Part shown: piece by piece, positions 46,221 through 56,783 of the stretch
How the letters are laid out: each line of letters opens with the position of its first letter
How positions within the stretch are numbered: the stretch's first letter is position 1
DNA from: Deinococcus hopiensis KR-140
GTDB taxonomy: Bacteria > Deinococcota > Deinococci > Deinococcales > Deinococcaceae
DNA: 64,000 bases
Reading direction: 5' to 3'
NCBI RefSeq assembly: GCF_900176165.1
Contig: NZ_FWWU01000009.1
Span: forward strand, 2,729,001-2,793,000
The notes under the pieces: model-generated
The model's input: only the letters and a program-made list of their open reading frames with translations
The model's database searches: none
Told to the model about the DNA's origin: nothing
Made by a program: the position numbers and the translations under genes

Positions 46221-48695
46221 ATGCCTCTCTCGGCCCGGCTCCAGGCCCTGCTCGCATCCAGCCCAGCGCGGGTCATTGCGCCGGTGGACATCGGCACTGG
46301 GCCGGAAGCGCTGCAGGCATGGGCGGAAGAACACGGGCGAACGGTCACGTGCGGGCCTCCCCCCGCAGAGCTGGAGCGCTGGCTGTGGTTCCCACGCAAA
46401 CGAGGCGAGGTGGTGGCCTGGGCAGAGACGAACCCCACGGCGGAGTCTCCCCTGGTTCTGACCGGAGCAGACACCCTCCTGGACGCCGAGGCGTGGCGCG
46501 CCGCGCTGGGTGGGAACGGGCGCTGGGCTGCCAAGACCTACGCCCTCGCGCGTGGGTGGCCCGCTGCGTTACCGCTCGCGCGGGGCCTTACCGGGCGGGG
46601 AGCCGCGGAGGAGTGGTACCGCCATCCCCTCGCCGCCGTGGCGCTCACGCCGCTGCTGCCTCCTGAGGCGTTGCGGAGCGCTTACCGCGCTCTGGCCCTG
46701 TCTCCCCTCGTGACGCCGGGCGTGGCTTCGGTGCTGGAAATCACGCCGGAAACGGTAGAGGCGCTGGCTGAAGGTGGGTGGCTGTGGCCCGTCCCCGGGG
46801 GCTGGGAGATTCCCGGCGTGTTGCGCCGTCACCTCTGTCCCCTGCCGGACCCCGCGCAGGCTGGGCGCGTGGCCGATGAACTGCACCGCGGCGGCCACAC
46901 GCTCGCCGCCCTGACCCTGCTGCGCGAGGCCGGGGCGTGGAAAGCGCACCTCACCCTGCTCGCCGGACACCTGCGGGCCACAGCGGGAACAGACCTGCTG
47001 CGCGCCAGCCTGCGCGTCCTGCCGCCCTACTGGCGTGAGCGCCCCGAAGCCCTGTACCTCGCGGGACTGCTCGCGCGGGCCTCGGGCGATCTGCCGCGCG
47101 CAGAAGACCTCTACACCCGGGCGCTGCCCGGCCTGCCCCCGACGCTGGCGCCGCTGGCCGCCAATGCGCGCGGGGTGGTGCGGGCCATGCGGGGAAACGC
47201 CTCCGGGGCGTTGGCCGATTTCGAGGCCGCGAGCTGTGCGGGCGGGCTAACGGGCGGTGAGGCGGCGCACAACCGCGCCACGCTGCTGGTGCAGCTGGGC
47301 CGGCACGCCGAGGCCGAGCGCAGCCTGGACGACGCCATCGCTGCCTTCCGCGAGGCCGGCGACCTGCGCCGTGAGGCCCGCAGCTTGGAGACGCTGGGCG
47401 CGTTGCAGTTCGGCCGCGGCCTGCTGGCTGAGGCGTTGACTCCTTATGAACACGTGCTGCGCCTGCAGGCGGAGCAGCCCCAGGAGACGGCCCTCACGCA
47501 CGTGAACCTCGCCGAGGTCCACGCCCTGCTGGGCGATGTGGGCGCGGCGCGGGGGCATCTGGAGCAGGCGCGGGACCTGATCTCCCGCTTTGGGCTTGCG
47601 GGGGTGGAGGGCTGGATGGGGCGGGTTCAGGCCCTGCTCGCCCTGCACGCGGGGCTTCCAGCCGTGGCCCGTGACCTGCTCACGGCAGAGGCGGGGGGGG
47701 ACCCCGCCCTGCAGGCCGAGACAGCGCTGCTGCTCGCCCGGACCCAGCGCGAGCTGGGCGAGGCGGAGGCGGCGAGCGAAGCCCTGGCGCAGGCCCGGTC
47801 CCTGGGCCTCCGGGCAGACCTCGAAGCCGCGCTCCAGGGCGGCGATCCCGGCGAGGTGATCGCCGCCGCCCGCGAGGAAGACGCCCGCCTCGAACTGGCG
47901 ACGGCCCTGCTGCACCGGGGCACGCCCGGCGACCTCGAAGAGGCCCTGAGCCTGATACGCACCCACGGCTACCGCACCCTGCTCGAAAGTCCGGCGGCCC
48001 ACCGACTCGTGGAGCACGCTGGAGACGAGGCCACCCGGACGCTGTTTCCCCTCACCCTGCGCGTGCTGGGCCCGCTGCGCGTGACCCACGCGGGGCGCAC
48101 CTGGCGCTCGGAGAACTTTCCCACCCGCAAGAGCGCGGCGCTGCTGGTGGCCCTGGCCCTCTCGGGCCGCTCACAGCCGCGCGAGGGGCTGGCCGAGCGC
48201 TTCTGGCCTGGGGCGAAAAATCCGCTTGCCAGCCTCCAGACCGCCGTGTATCACCTGCGCACCACCTTCGGCGTCAACCTGATCAGCAGCGCGCGGGGCC
48301 GCCTGACCCTGACCTTTCCGGTGCAGAGTGACCTGGGACGCCTGCAAGACGCCCTGTCAAGCCGGGACCCGGACCAGCTCGCGACCCTGCTCCGGCAGGA
48401 CGCCGGCCCTCCGGCCGTGCTTCCGGACCTCTCCAGCGAACTGCACGAGGAACGCGAATTTGCCGAGCGCCTGCTGCACGACGCCCTGCAGGTCTACGCC
48501 GACGCACAGCCGGGAGGCAGCCTGGAGCGCCGCGACGCCCTGCGTCAGCTGATCGCCGCCGATCCGCTGAACATCACGGCCCGTTCGGACCTCGTAGAGT
48601 GGCACCTCGCGCAGGGCGACGCCGAGAGCGCCGGGCAGGAGCGGGCGCGGATGGAGGACATCTTGCGGGAGCTCGGTGAGGGGGGGCGCGGATAG
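46221..48695 (+). CDS. Large TPR/BTAD transcriptional regulator
   Basis: This 824-residue protein starts with about 190 residues that resemble the remains of a MalT-like NTPase module, but no Walker A is visible (VIAPVDIGTGPEALQAW stands where it might be). TPR helices follow from about 200 to 600 (RADELHRGGH-type start, then RPEALYLAGLLARASGDLPR and SLETLGALQFGRGLLAEALT). A winged-helix domain (about 610-705, LRVLGPLRVTHAGRTWRSEN, then KSAALLVALALSGRSQPREG) and a BTAD domain (about 725-820) end it. This is the SARP-like architecture of Deinococcus regulators. It may control the divergent subtilase. The missing P-loop suggests it is not an ATPase. Confidence 0.82.
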   Translation: MPLSARLQALLASSPARVIAPVDIGTGPEALQAWAEEHGRTVTCGPPPAELERWLWFPRKRGEVVAWAETNPTAESPLVLTGADTLLDAEAWRAALGGNGRWAAKTYALARGWPAALPLARGLTGRGAAEEWYRHPLAAVALTPLLPPEALRSAYRALALSPLVTPGVASVLEITPETVEALAEGGWLWPVPGGWEIPGVLRRHLCPLPDPAQAGRVADELHRGGHTLAALTLLREAGAWKAHLTLLAGHLRATAGTDLLRASLRVLPPYWRERPEALYLAGLLARASGDLPRAEDLYTRALPGLPPTLAPLAANARGVVRAMRGNASGALADFEAASCAGGLTGGEAAHNRATLLVQLGRHAEAERSLDDAIAAFREAGDLRREARSLETLGALQFGRGLLAEALTPYEHVLRLQAEQPQETALTHVNLAEVHALLGDVGAARGHLEQARDLISRFGLAGVEGWMGRVQALLALHAGLPAVARDLLTAEAGGDPALQAETALLLARTQRELGEAEAASEALAQARSLGLRADLEAALQGGDPGEVIAAAREEDARLELATALLHRGTPGDLEEALSLIRTHGYRTLLESPAAHRLVEHAGDEATRTLFPLTLRVLGPLRVTHAGRTWRSENFPTRKSAALLVALALSGRSQPREGLAERFWPGAKNPLASLQTAVYHLRTTFGVNLISSARGRLTLTFPVQSDLGRLQDALSSRDPDQLATLLRQDAGPPAVLPDLSSELHEEREFAERLLHDALQVYADAQPGGSLERRDALRQLIAADPLNITARSDLVEWHLAQGDAESAGQERARMEDILRELGEGGRG

Positions 48696-48722
48696 GGCGC
48701 GCCCAGCCTCCGGCCACCAGCG

Positions 48723-48756
48723 AAAAAAACGCCCGCCCAGGGAGGCCGGGCGGGCG
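48723..48756 (-). terminator. Intrinsic terminator of the DUF4384 gene
   Basis: On the minus strand GCCCGCCCGG and CTGGGCGGGC pair and a run of seven T follows, about 25 bases after the stop at 48777. The regulator gene converges from the other side. Confidence 0.85.
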
Positions 48757-48776
48757 CAGTCAGCCGGGTAGACCCC

Positions 48777-49637
48777 CTACTGGGCTTCCTTGCGAACCAG
48801 CACCACGTCGTAGGTGGTGGTGCCGGGGCGCTGCTTGACCGTCAGGTTGGCGGTGCTGTCGTCGGCCAGGATGAACTTGCCGGTCATCTGCGCCTTGCTG
48901 GAAGTCACCTCGTCGGCCTCGTAGCCCTGGCCCTTGAGCTGGTTGGCGTAGAAGTCGTACACGCGCGCCAGGCCGAGGCTGGACTTGAAGCTGGACTTCC
49001 AGGTGGAGGTCGTGGTGGTCACGGTCGACACCACGGGCACGGGCGGCGTCGCCACGGTGCTGGAAATCTGGTACTGCGCCACGTCCGTCACCCAGTCCTG
49101 CGAGGCCAGCGGCTTGACGATGATCGAGAGGGCCTGGGCCAGTCCGGTCTGTCCGCCCTTGACGATCACGGTGGCAAAGCCGGTCTGCTGGTCTTCCTTG
49201 AACTGCGCGATCTCATCGAGGTCGAGTTCGCTCTTGCTTGCCAGTGCCAGAACCTTGTTCAGCCCAGCGGGACCGGCTATGTCGAAGGTGAACTTGTCGT
49301 TTTTGTCGGGAAAGCTCTTGGTGGTGTTGGCCTTCACGAAGTTCTCGCCGCTGGAAAATTTGTTGGGCAAGATCAGGTTGATGCGGCCCTTCTGGTCCAC
49401 GTTAAACAGGTACACGTAGGCGTCTTGCGTGGTCTTGACGTTCAGCGTAATGCGGTCGCCCGCCACATAGACGGGCGTCTTGCTACCCGTGGTGTCTTTC
49501 GACGTCCACACGCTGACCTTCAGCGGCGAGACCACCGGATTCACGATGATGCTCTGCGAGGTGATCTTGGGCGAGTTCTGCGCCTGGGCCGTGCCGAGAG
49601 CCGCCGCCAGTCCGAGGGAAACGAGAACGTATTTCAT
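48777..49637 (-). CDS. DUF4384-domain exported protein
   Basis: This 286-residue protein has a signal peptide (MKYVLVSLGLAAALGTAQAQ). Residues about 35-185 form a DUF4384 domain: LKVSVWTSKDTTGSKTPVYV, AGDRITLNVKTTQDAYVYLF, NVDQKGRINLILPNKFSSGE, and a second half with LDLDEIAQFKEDQQTGFATV. The C-terminus (FYANQLKGQGYEADEVTSSK) is a separate alpha/beta part. DUF4384 proteins are envelope proteins of unknown action, widespread in Deinococcus. It has lower Pro and higher Lys content than its neighbours, as exported proteins often do. Confidence 0.85.
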   Translation of the reverse strand: MKYVLVSLGLAAALGTAQAQNSPKITSQSIIVNPVVSPLKVSVWTSKDTTGSKTPVYVAGDRITLNVKTTQDAYVYLFNVDQKGRINLILPNKFSSGENFVKANTTKSFPDKNDKFTFDIAGPAGLNKVLALASKSELDLDEIAQFKEDQQTGFATVIVKGGQTGLAQALSIIVKPLASQDWVTDVAQYQISSTVATPPVPVVSTVTTTTSTWKSSFKSSLGLARVYDFYANQLKGQGYEADEVTSSKAQMTGKFILADDSTANLTVKQRPGTTTYDVVLVRKEAQ

Positions 49638-50013
49638 GCCTCTACCGTGCCACGTTCCGCATGATGGGGCCTGAAAACTTCCTAATGGTTTCGGAAGAGC
49701 TCGGACAGCTCCGCATCAGTTTCGGCGGCAGGAAGACGCTTCTGCGCGTCTGATACGGCGTCTTAGCTTATTGTTTACGAAAGGAATCAACCCCACTTGC
49801 AAAGAGCCAGATAACCGTGAGCGCGGCGAAGCGGAGCAGGACAAAAGCACCGGAGCGACGCGGAGGGAAGGGGCTGTCACGGATGATCCGGAACACGGAC
49901 CACTCCGTGCGGGAGGGCAAGGCGCACCGAAACGAGGTGTGGGCCAGAGACGCCCGCCCCCAGCCCACCTTTCGCTCCACCGCCCTCTGTCCTCGGCGCG
50001 GTGTGCCCCGCCC
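49638..50013. other. Intergenic region; hairpin and candidate repeat family B copy 3
   Basis: No gene is supported. A hairpin (AAGACGC...GCGTCTT) lies at about 49733-49765. The stretch 49795-49910 looks like a diverged copy of repeat family B. The DUF4384 promoter must be near the left end, but I cannot place it. Confidence 0.45.
49795..49910 (-). repeat. Candidate dispersed repeat, family B, copy 3 (diverged)
   Basis: On the minus strand it has GTTCCGGATCATCCGTG, CTCCGCGTCGCTCCGGTGC, TTTTGTCCTGCTCCGC and ACGGTTATCTGG, the same order as in copy 1. It is clearly more diverged than copies 1 and 2. Confidence 0.5.
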
Positions 50014-50718
<705 letters not shown>

Positions 50719-50724
50719 CTGTCC

Positions 50725-50730
50725 AGGCTA
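50725..50730 (-). promoter_or_regulatory. -10 element (TAGCCT), leaderless type
   Basis: On the minus strand TAGCCT ends 6 bases before the GTG at 50718. Confidence 0.62.
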
Positions 50731-51166
50731 CACGGACGTGGCCAGATTGTATACAGGCCTGCCGGGGGAGGCACGGCGGAGCAGGACGCGGGGACCCAGG
50801 CGCCGGCCCGCCTCAGCAGTTCCCGGGCCGCCGGCAGCCCGCAGGTACAGGCGTGGCGGTCACTGCCCCTCACGCCGAAGTGGTCAACAACAACTTTGGG
50901 AATGAAAGCCAGGGCCTGCTGGGCGCGGCCTTTTCGGTTGTGAAGCGGCTGACCGGCATCTTGCCCGGGCGCGGCGCAGAGACGGGCGTGTTTCCGGCCT
51001 CCTCGCCTGAGGTGGGGGGCGTACGGGGAAAGTCCTTCGGCAGGAAGCGGGCGGTGAACACGAGCAAAGAGTCCTGCGGTGAGGGCGAGCCCCGCCACCT
51101 TGGACCGAGCGCGAGCGCCCGACGGGTCCAGGCCGACGGACCTCGCCTGACCGCCTGCCTACCGGA
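50731..51166. other. Gene-poor region
   Basis: Frames on both strands are open in places, but none has a start signal or recognisable family. I see no repeat or clear decayed gene. Confidence 0.4.
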
Positions 51167-52204
51167 CTACACCCGCAGCACACTGTAGTCGCCCACCACG
51201 AGTTGCAGCCCCGCACCGGTGGGTGGCCCCACCACTGCCCGCCGTCCGATGACCGCGCGCGTCAGGGGTCTGGAGGGGAAGAGGATGCTCGCGCCCTCGT
51301 CGATCAGGCTGTCCTGCACGGTGGCCCCCTCGATCCTGACCCGGGGACCGACGCTGACGTTTGGCCCCACGGTGCTGTTCTGAATGCTGGCGCCAGCACC
51401 GATGAGCACCGGGCCGATCAGGGTGGTGTTTTCCACCACCGCGCCCGCCTCGATCACCACCGGGCCGCTTAGCGCGCTGCGGCAGACCTGGCCCTCCACG
51501 CGCGGGGACAGGCTCAACAGAAAGTGGGCGTTGGCGGCGAGCAGGTCTCCCGGCGTGCCTGCGTCGCTCCAGAAGCCGTCCAGTGTCACAGCCCGCACGC
51601 GTCCGCCCGCCGCCACCACGCGCAGCAGGGCCTGCGGAAACTCGATCTCGCCGCGTTCGCTGGGCACCAGCTGAGCCACCTCATCCAGCACATGGCCCTG
51701 AAAGGCAAAGACCCCGCAAGCCGCCAGATCACTGGGCGGACGGCGGGGTTTTTCAATCAGCTGCGTCAGCCACCCTTCGCTTACCACAGCCACCCCGTAG
51801 GCGCTCGGGTCCGGCACCTGCTTGACGGCCAGTGCGGCGTCAGCGTCGCCCAGGGCGTGCGCCAGCGGGGTCAAGGCGTCGCCGAACAGATTGTCGCCCA
51901 GGTACAGCAGGGCGGGGCCACCTTCCAGAAAGTCACGCGCCATCAGCACGGCGTGGCCAGTGCCCAGGGGTTCGTGCTGGGGCACGAAGGTCAACGGTCC
52001 CTCGTTTCGCGTGGCGTCCCGCAGGGCGTCCTGGTGGCCGGGCCCCATGACCACCGCCACCTCCGCTACCCCCGCCGCACGCAGGGCCCGCACCGCCCGC
52101 GCCACGATGGGCACCCCCGCCACCGGCACAGCGGGTTTGGGCCGCCCGGCACTGACGGGAAAAAGACGGCTGCCACGTCCAGCAGCGAGGATCACACCTT
52201 TCAT
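51167..52204 (-). CDS. Sugar-phosphate nucleotidyltransferase with left-handed beta-helix
   Basis: This 345-residue enzyme has the N-terminal NTP-transferase fold GVILAAGRGSRLFPVSAGRP and KPAVPVAGVPI (nucleotide-binding), LLYLGDNLF (metal Asp), IEKPRRPPS and FWSDAGTPGDLLAANAHFLL. Residues about 240-340 are hexapeptide repeats of a left-handed beta-helix (VVIEAGAVVENTTLIGPVLI, GPNVSVGPRVRIEGATVQ). This resembles long-form RmlA/GlmU-type nucleotidyltransferases that make NDP-sugars for envelope glycans; the exact sugar is not readable, and the acetyltransferase half lacks an obvious catalytic His. Confidence 0.87.
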   Translation of the reverse strand: MKGVILAAGRGSRLFPVSAGRPKPAVPVAGVPIVARAVRALRAAGVAEVAVVMGPGHQDALRDATRNEGPLTFVPQHEPLGTGHAVLMARDFLEGGPALLYLGDNLFGDALTPLAHALGDADAALAVKQVPDPSAYGVAVVSEGWLTQLIEKPRRPPSDLAACGVFAFQGHVLDEVAQLVPSERGEIEFPQALLRVVAAGGRVRAVTLDGFWSDAGTPGDLLAANAHFLLSLSPRVEGQVCRSALSGPVVIEAGAVVENTTLIGPVLIGAGASIQNSTVGPNVSVGPRVRIEGATVQDSLIDEGASILFPSRPLTRAVIGRRAVVGPPTGAGLQLVVGDYSVLRV

Positions 52205-52322
52205 AAGGGTGAGGGCAGTTTAACGATCAAGTGGGCGGTCTGGGAGCGGAAATGGTGAGAAGGGACAGGTTTGGCGCAATCGTGCTCAGGCGTTGGGCGG
52301 TCAGTCGCCGCCCTCAGACGGT

Positions 52323-53234
52323 CTACCGCGTCAGCGCCTCTTCCAGGGCTTCGGCAAAGGCGTCCTCGTCGTCCAGCCAGGGGTAGTGTCCAGCGTCCAG
52401 CACGGTCACGTCGGCTCCTCCCAGGTCCGCAAGCCACTCCACCTGCTCTGGGTAGCTCGTGCGGTCGTGCACTCCGGCGATCACGAAGAGGGGACGGCGG
52501 AGTTCTTGCAAGAAGGGCACGTACTCGAATTCCCACAGGCCCTGGTTGACGAGCGCCTGCTGCACCTCGCCGCCACCAGTCAGTTGCCCCTCGGCGTCGG
52601 TGAACTCCAGGTGCATCCTGCTGGCGGCGTCGCGGAACTGCAGCGCATTGAGCAGGTCGCGGGCGTTGAGCAATGCGAAAGCCGCCTCCACCCGCGCCTC
52701 GCCCACTGCCGGGTGCTGTCCCTCCGGGGTCTGGGCACGCACCTCGGCCGCGGGATCCTCCAGCGCCTGCCCGCGCAGGGCCGAGGCCTCGCGCAACAGC
52801 GTCAGGGCCAACTCCGGGAAATGGACCCAGGGATTGACGACCACAACGCGGGCGGTATGGGTGGGGTGCCGCCGGGCGTATTCCAGCGCCACAAGTGCCC
52901 CAAAGCCGTGGCCCAGCGGAACGATCCGCTCCAGGCCCAGGTAACCGCGGACCGCCTCCAGGTCGGCCACCAGCGTGTCCAGGTCCAGGGTCTCGCCGCC
53001 CTGCTGGGTGTCTTCCAGCGCGCCGCTGCGGCCCGAACCGCGCTGGTCCAGGTACACCACCCGCCGTGCCAGGAGACGTTCCCCGAACAGCTCCTGAAAG
53101 GAAAGGCTGTTGTAGCCGGGACCGCCATGCAGGAAGATCAGTGCGGGTACGTCCGAATCCTCGGGCCCTGCTACGTCGAAGTACAGGTCTGCGCCGTTGA
53201 GGTGCGTTACTTGGGTCTCGTCCGGCCAGGTCAT
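52323..53234 (-). CDS. Alpha/beta hydrolase, S33-like, nucleophilic serine missing
   Basis: This 303-residue protein is built like proline iminopeptidases. LIFLHGGPGYNSLSFQELFG (33-52) is the HGGPG oxyanion motif, and YLDQRGSGRSG (61-71) is conserved. The nucleophile elbow reads PLGHGFGALVALEY: Gly110 stands where GxSxG needs Ser. The Asp (VIAGVHDRTSYPEQ) and His (DAGHYPWLDDEDA) positions are kept. As written it cannot use the usual serine mechanism; it may bind without cleaving. I start at the ATG at 53234, 7 bases after TACAAT. Confidence 0.85.
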   Translation of the reverse strand: MTWPDETQVTHLNGADLYFDVAGPEDSDVPALIFLHGGPGYNSLSFQELFGERLLARRVVYLDQRGSGRSGALEDTQQGGETLDLDTLVADLEAVRGYLGLERIVPLGHGFGALVALEYARRHPTHTARVVVVNPWVHFPELALTLLREASALRGQALEDPAAEVRAQTPEGQHPAVGEARVEAAFALLNARDLLNALQFRDAASRMHLEFTDAEGQLTGGGEVQQALVNQGLWEFEYVPFLQELRRPLFVIAGVHDRTSYPEQVEWLADLGGADVTVLDAGHYPWLDDEDAFAEALEEALTR

Positions 53235-53241
53235 ACGCTCC

Positions 53242-53247
53242 ATTGTA
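53242..53247 (-). promoter_or_regulatory. -10 element (TACAAT), leaderless type
   Basis: On the minus strand TACAAT ends 7 bases before the ATG at 53234. It supports this start over an ATG three codons upstream, which lies inside the promoter. Confidence 0.62.
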
Positions 53248-53359
53248 CGGAGTGCCCACCCCGCTTCCCCGCCACGAAGCGCGTGACTGCTGACCTTTCG
53301 CTGACCCGCGTGAGGGCAGCATGGAGACTGCGGCAATACGCCCTGGCCAGGCCTGCCTC

Positions 53360-53365
53360 TACCCT
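53360..53365 (+). promoter_or_regulatory. -10 element (TACCCT), leaderless type
   Basis: TACCCT ends 6 bases before the ATG at 53372. Confidence 0.6.
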
Positions 53366-53371
53366 GGTGGA

Positions 53372-53683
53372 ATGACCGACCCCGCTGCCCTCTCGGGACC
53401 CCAGGGCATTGCCTTCTCGCTCGCGGGCGTGGACGAACTCACCTTCGTCCGTATTCTGCGCGACGTGGTGGAGGACGCCGCCTTTGCCCGGCCCCTGCGG
53501 CTAGAAGCCCAGGAACCGCGCGCAGGCGTGCCGGGGCGGCTCACCCTGGTCTTCTGGCCACAGGAGCGCACCCGCGCGGTGGCGGCCATGCAACGCCTCA
53601 AAACGGTCCTGCTGCGCCACGGCGTGCAGGTGGACTCCATTCACATCCCCGGCGAAGCAGGACCGGGCCTTAAGGGAGCCTAA
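53372..53683 (+). CDS. Small conserved protein of unknown function
   Basis: This 103-residue protein has no family I recognise. It has a regular alpha/beta composition: IAFSLAGVDELTFVRILRDV, LEAQEPRAGVPGRLTLVFWP, RTRAVAAMQRLKTVLLRHGV and QVDSIHIPGEAG, so it should be a small folded cytoplasmic protein. The leaderless-type promoter and clean codon pattern support it as a real gene. It is 84 bases before the second OmpR-type regulator, same strand, and may be co-transcribed. Confidence 0.65.
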   Translation: MTDPAALSGPQGIAFSLAGVDELTFVRILRDVVEDAAFARPLRLEAQEPRAGVPGRLTLVFWPQERTRAVAAMQRLKTVLLRHGVQVDSIHIPGEAGPGLKGA

Positions 53684-53767
53684 ACCGTGTTCGTTACCCG
53701 CCTGACGGGCCTCGCCCCCTACGATGAGCCGCAAACAGGCGCACGCCAGGAGACAGAGGCAGACCGT

Positions 53768-54436
<669 letters not shown>

Positions 54437-54558
54437 GGAACGGCCAGCGGCCAGCTTCCAGTCGCCGGCCAAAGCACCAGTACAGGGCTCCGGGTATGTA
54501 ACTCGGGGCATTTTTGCTGAACGTTAAGCGCTTTTTTCCCCTGTGGTCCAATGCCCCC

Positions 54559-55458
<900 letters not shown>

Positions 55459-55483
55459 CGGCCAACAGCCAATAGTAGATGTG

Positions 55484-55748
55484 TACCTTGCTCACATAAG
55501 TACGCAGGACCGCGTGCGTGAGCTGCGCCATTCTCGGTCCGCGACCGGGCAACTTTGTGGGGGCAGCGGGGCTGATCCAGAATGCGTCGGGCGAGGTCTG
55601 GCCGCTGCGCCGCGAGATGGAGGAAGAGGTCAACCTGAAGCTGCACGGGGCCGAGTTGCTGGAGATGCTCAGCTCCGCAGGACCCAGCCGGGTGGCAAAC
55701 GGCGACGGGTCCTACCGGTACACGGCGCTGTTCCGCGTGTTGGAGTGA
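55484..55748 (+). pseudogene. Decayed Nudix hydrolase 1
   Basis: The first frame reads TQDRVRELRH, the second ILGPRPGNFVGAAGLIQNAS, then GEVWPLRREMEEEVNLKLHG and GSYRYTALFRVLE. The Nudix box should read GxxxxxExxxxxxxREUxEExGU, but its first half (GG..E.GE) is deleted and only RREMEEEV remains. With a frame change near 55530 and this deletion, it cannot be active. Gene length would have been about 150 residues. Confidence 0.72.
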
Positions 55749-55859
55749 AGCGGCGAGGTTGAGGCAGACGGGGTGGAGGCCGCACAGGCGCGGTTCTTTT
55801 TCCCCAAAGCACCTTCCGCCCCTCACGCGGCTGGGCGAGAAGGCCCTGGAAATGTTGAC

Positions 55860-56269
55860 GTGAGTTGCGTCCGTGACCTGCGCGTAAAGCTGGGGCCTGC
55901 CCCGGTAAATCCCGCGGGCGCGTGTGCCCTCGTGGTCAATGCGGCGGGCGAGGTCCTGCTGCAACGGAGAGCCGGCACGGGAGCCTGAGGTACACCGGGC
56001 GGCATCGCCGAACTGGGCGAGGCGCTGGAGAACACCCTGCGCCGCGAAGTGCAGGAGGAAACGGGCCTGCTGGCGCTGACCCCGAACTCCTGACGATCAT
56101 CAGTGGCCCGGACACGTACCGCGAGCTTCCCAATGGCGACGAATTCTATCAGGTCACCGCGGTGTACCTCGTCCGCATCTGGGAGGGCGTCTTCCAGCCT
56201 GACCGCACCGAGGGCGTGGAACTGCGTTTCTTCCCACTCCATGCGCTGCCATCGCCCCTAGGGCCGTGA
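55860..56269 (+). pseudogene. Decayed Nudix hydrolase 2
   Basis: A GTG at 55860 opens VSCVRDLRVKLGPAPVNPAG and EVLLQRRAGTGA. Then TGA stands where the family has Trp (TGG), followed by a complete Nudix box, GGIAELGEALENTLRREVQE then ETGL. At about 56080 the frame shifts once, and the rest continues DPELLTIISGPDTYRELPNG, EFYQVTAVYLVRIWEG to 56269. One nonsense and one frameshift mutation, so it is recent decay. The box itself is intact. Confidence 0.82.
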
Positions 56270-56314
56270 AATACGCGTGCGACGGCTCTTTTGCGCGGGT
56301 CACGGGCGTGAGGC

Positions 56315-56783
56315 ACGGCGCCGCCCAGCGGCGTCTGTCCCTTCTGCCTGCCCGCCGACAGGAACGGGCACGTGCGGAGCCGGGTGCCGGACGTGGTCTA
56401 CCGCGGCCATCAGGTTATGGCATTGATCGCGGCGGAGCCGTTCTCGGTCCGGCCCGGTTCACCCGGCCACATGCTGATCGTGCCCGTGGCGCACTTTGAA
56501 AACCTCTACGAACTGGGAGCCCGCCTTCACGCCCTGTCCCGACGGGTGGCCCTGTCCCTAAAGGCGGTGAGCGGGTGCCACGGCACCAGCACCGAGCAGC
56601 GCAACGAACCCACCGGAAATCAGGATGTGCGGCACCACCACCTGCACGCGTTCCCGCGGAAGGCGACGCGCTTATTCGCAGACCCGCGTACAGGTGGGCG
56701 AGGAAGTGCGGGCGGCACAGGCCGCGAGGCTGAAGCCTGTTGTGCAGGATGTGCTGGCCCGGTTGCCCCTCACTCCCGGGTAA
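56315..56783 (+). pseudogene. Decayed HIT-family protein
   Basis: From 56315 one frame reads TAPPSGVCPFCLPADRNGHV, then VPDVVYRGHQVMALIAAEPF, SPGHMLIVPVAHFENLYELG and the HIT motif VRHHHLHAFPR. A frame change near 56660 leads to RAYSQTRVQVGEEVRAAQAA and VLARLPLTPG, ending at 56783. The start codon is lost: a TGA stands two codons before TAPPSG. HIT proteins hydrolyse nucleotide-phosphoramidates or related nucleotides. It converges on the GNAT gene, overlapping its end by 14 bases. Confidence 0.8.

Noticed and set aside
50740..51170. A transposase remnant in the gap before the nucleotidyltransferase gene
   Set aside because: Some frames look faintly like IS tails, but no catalytic motif or inverted repeat could be found.
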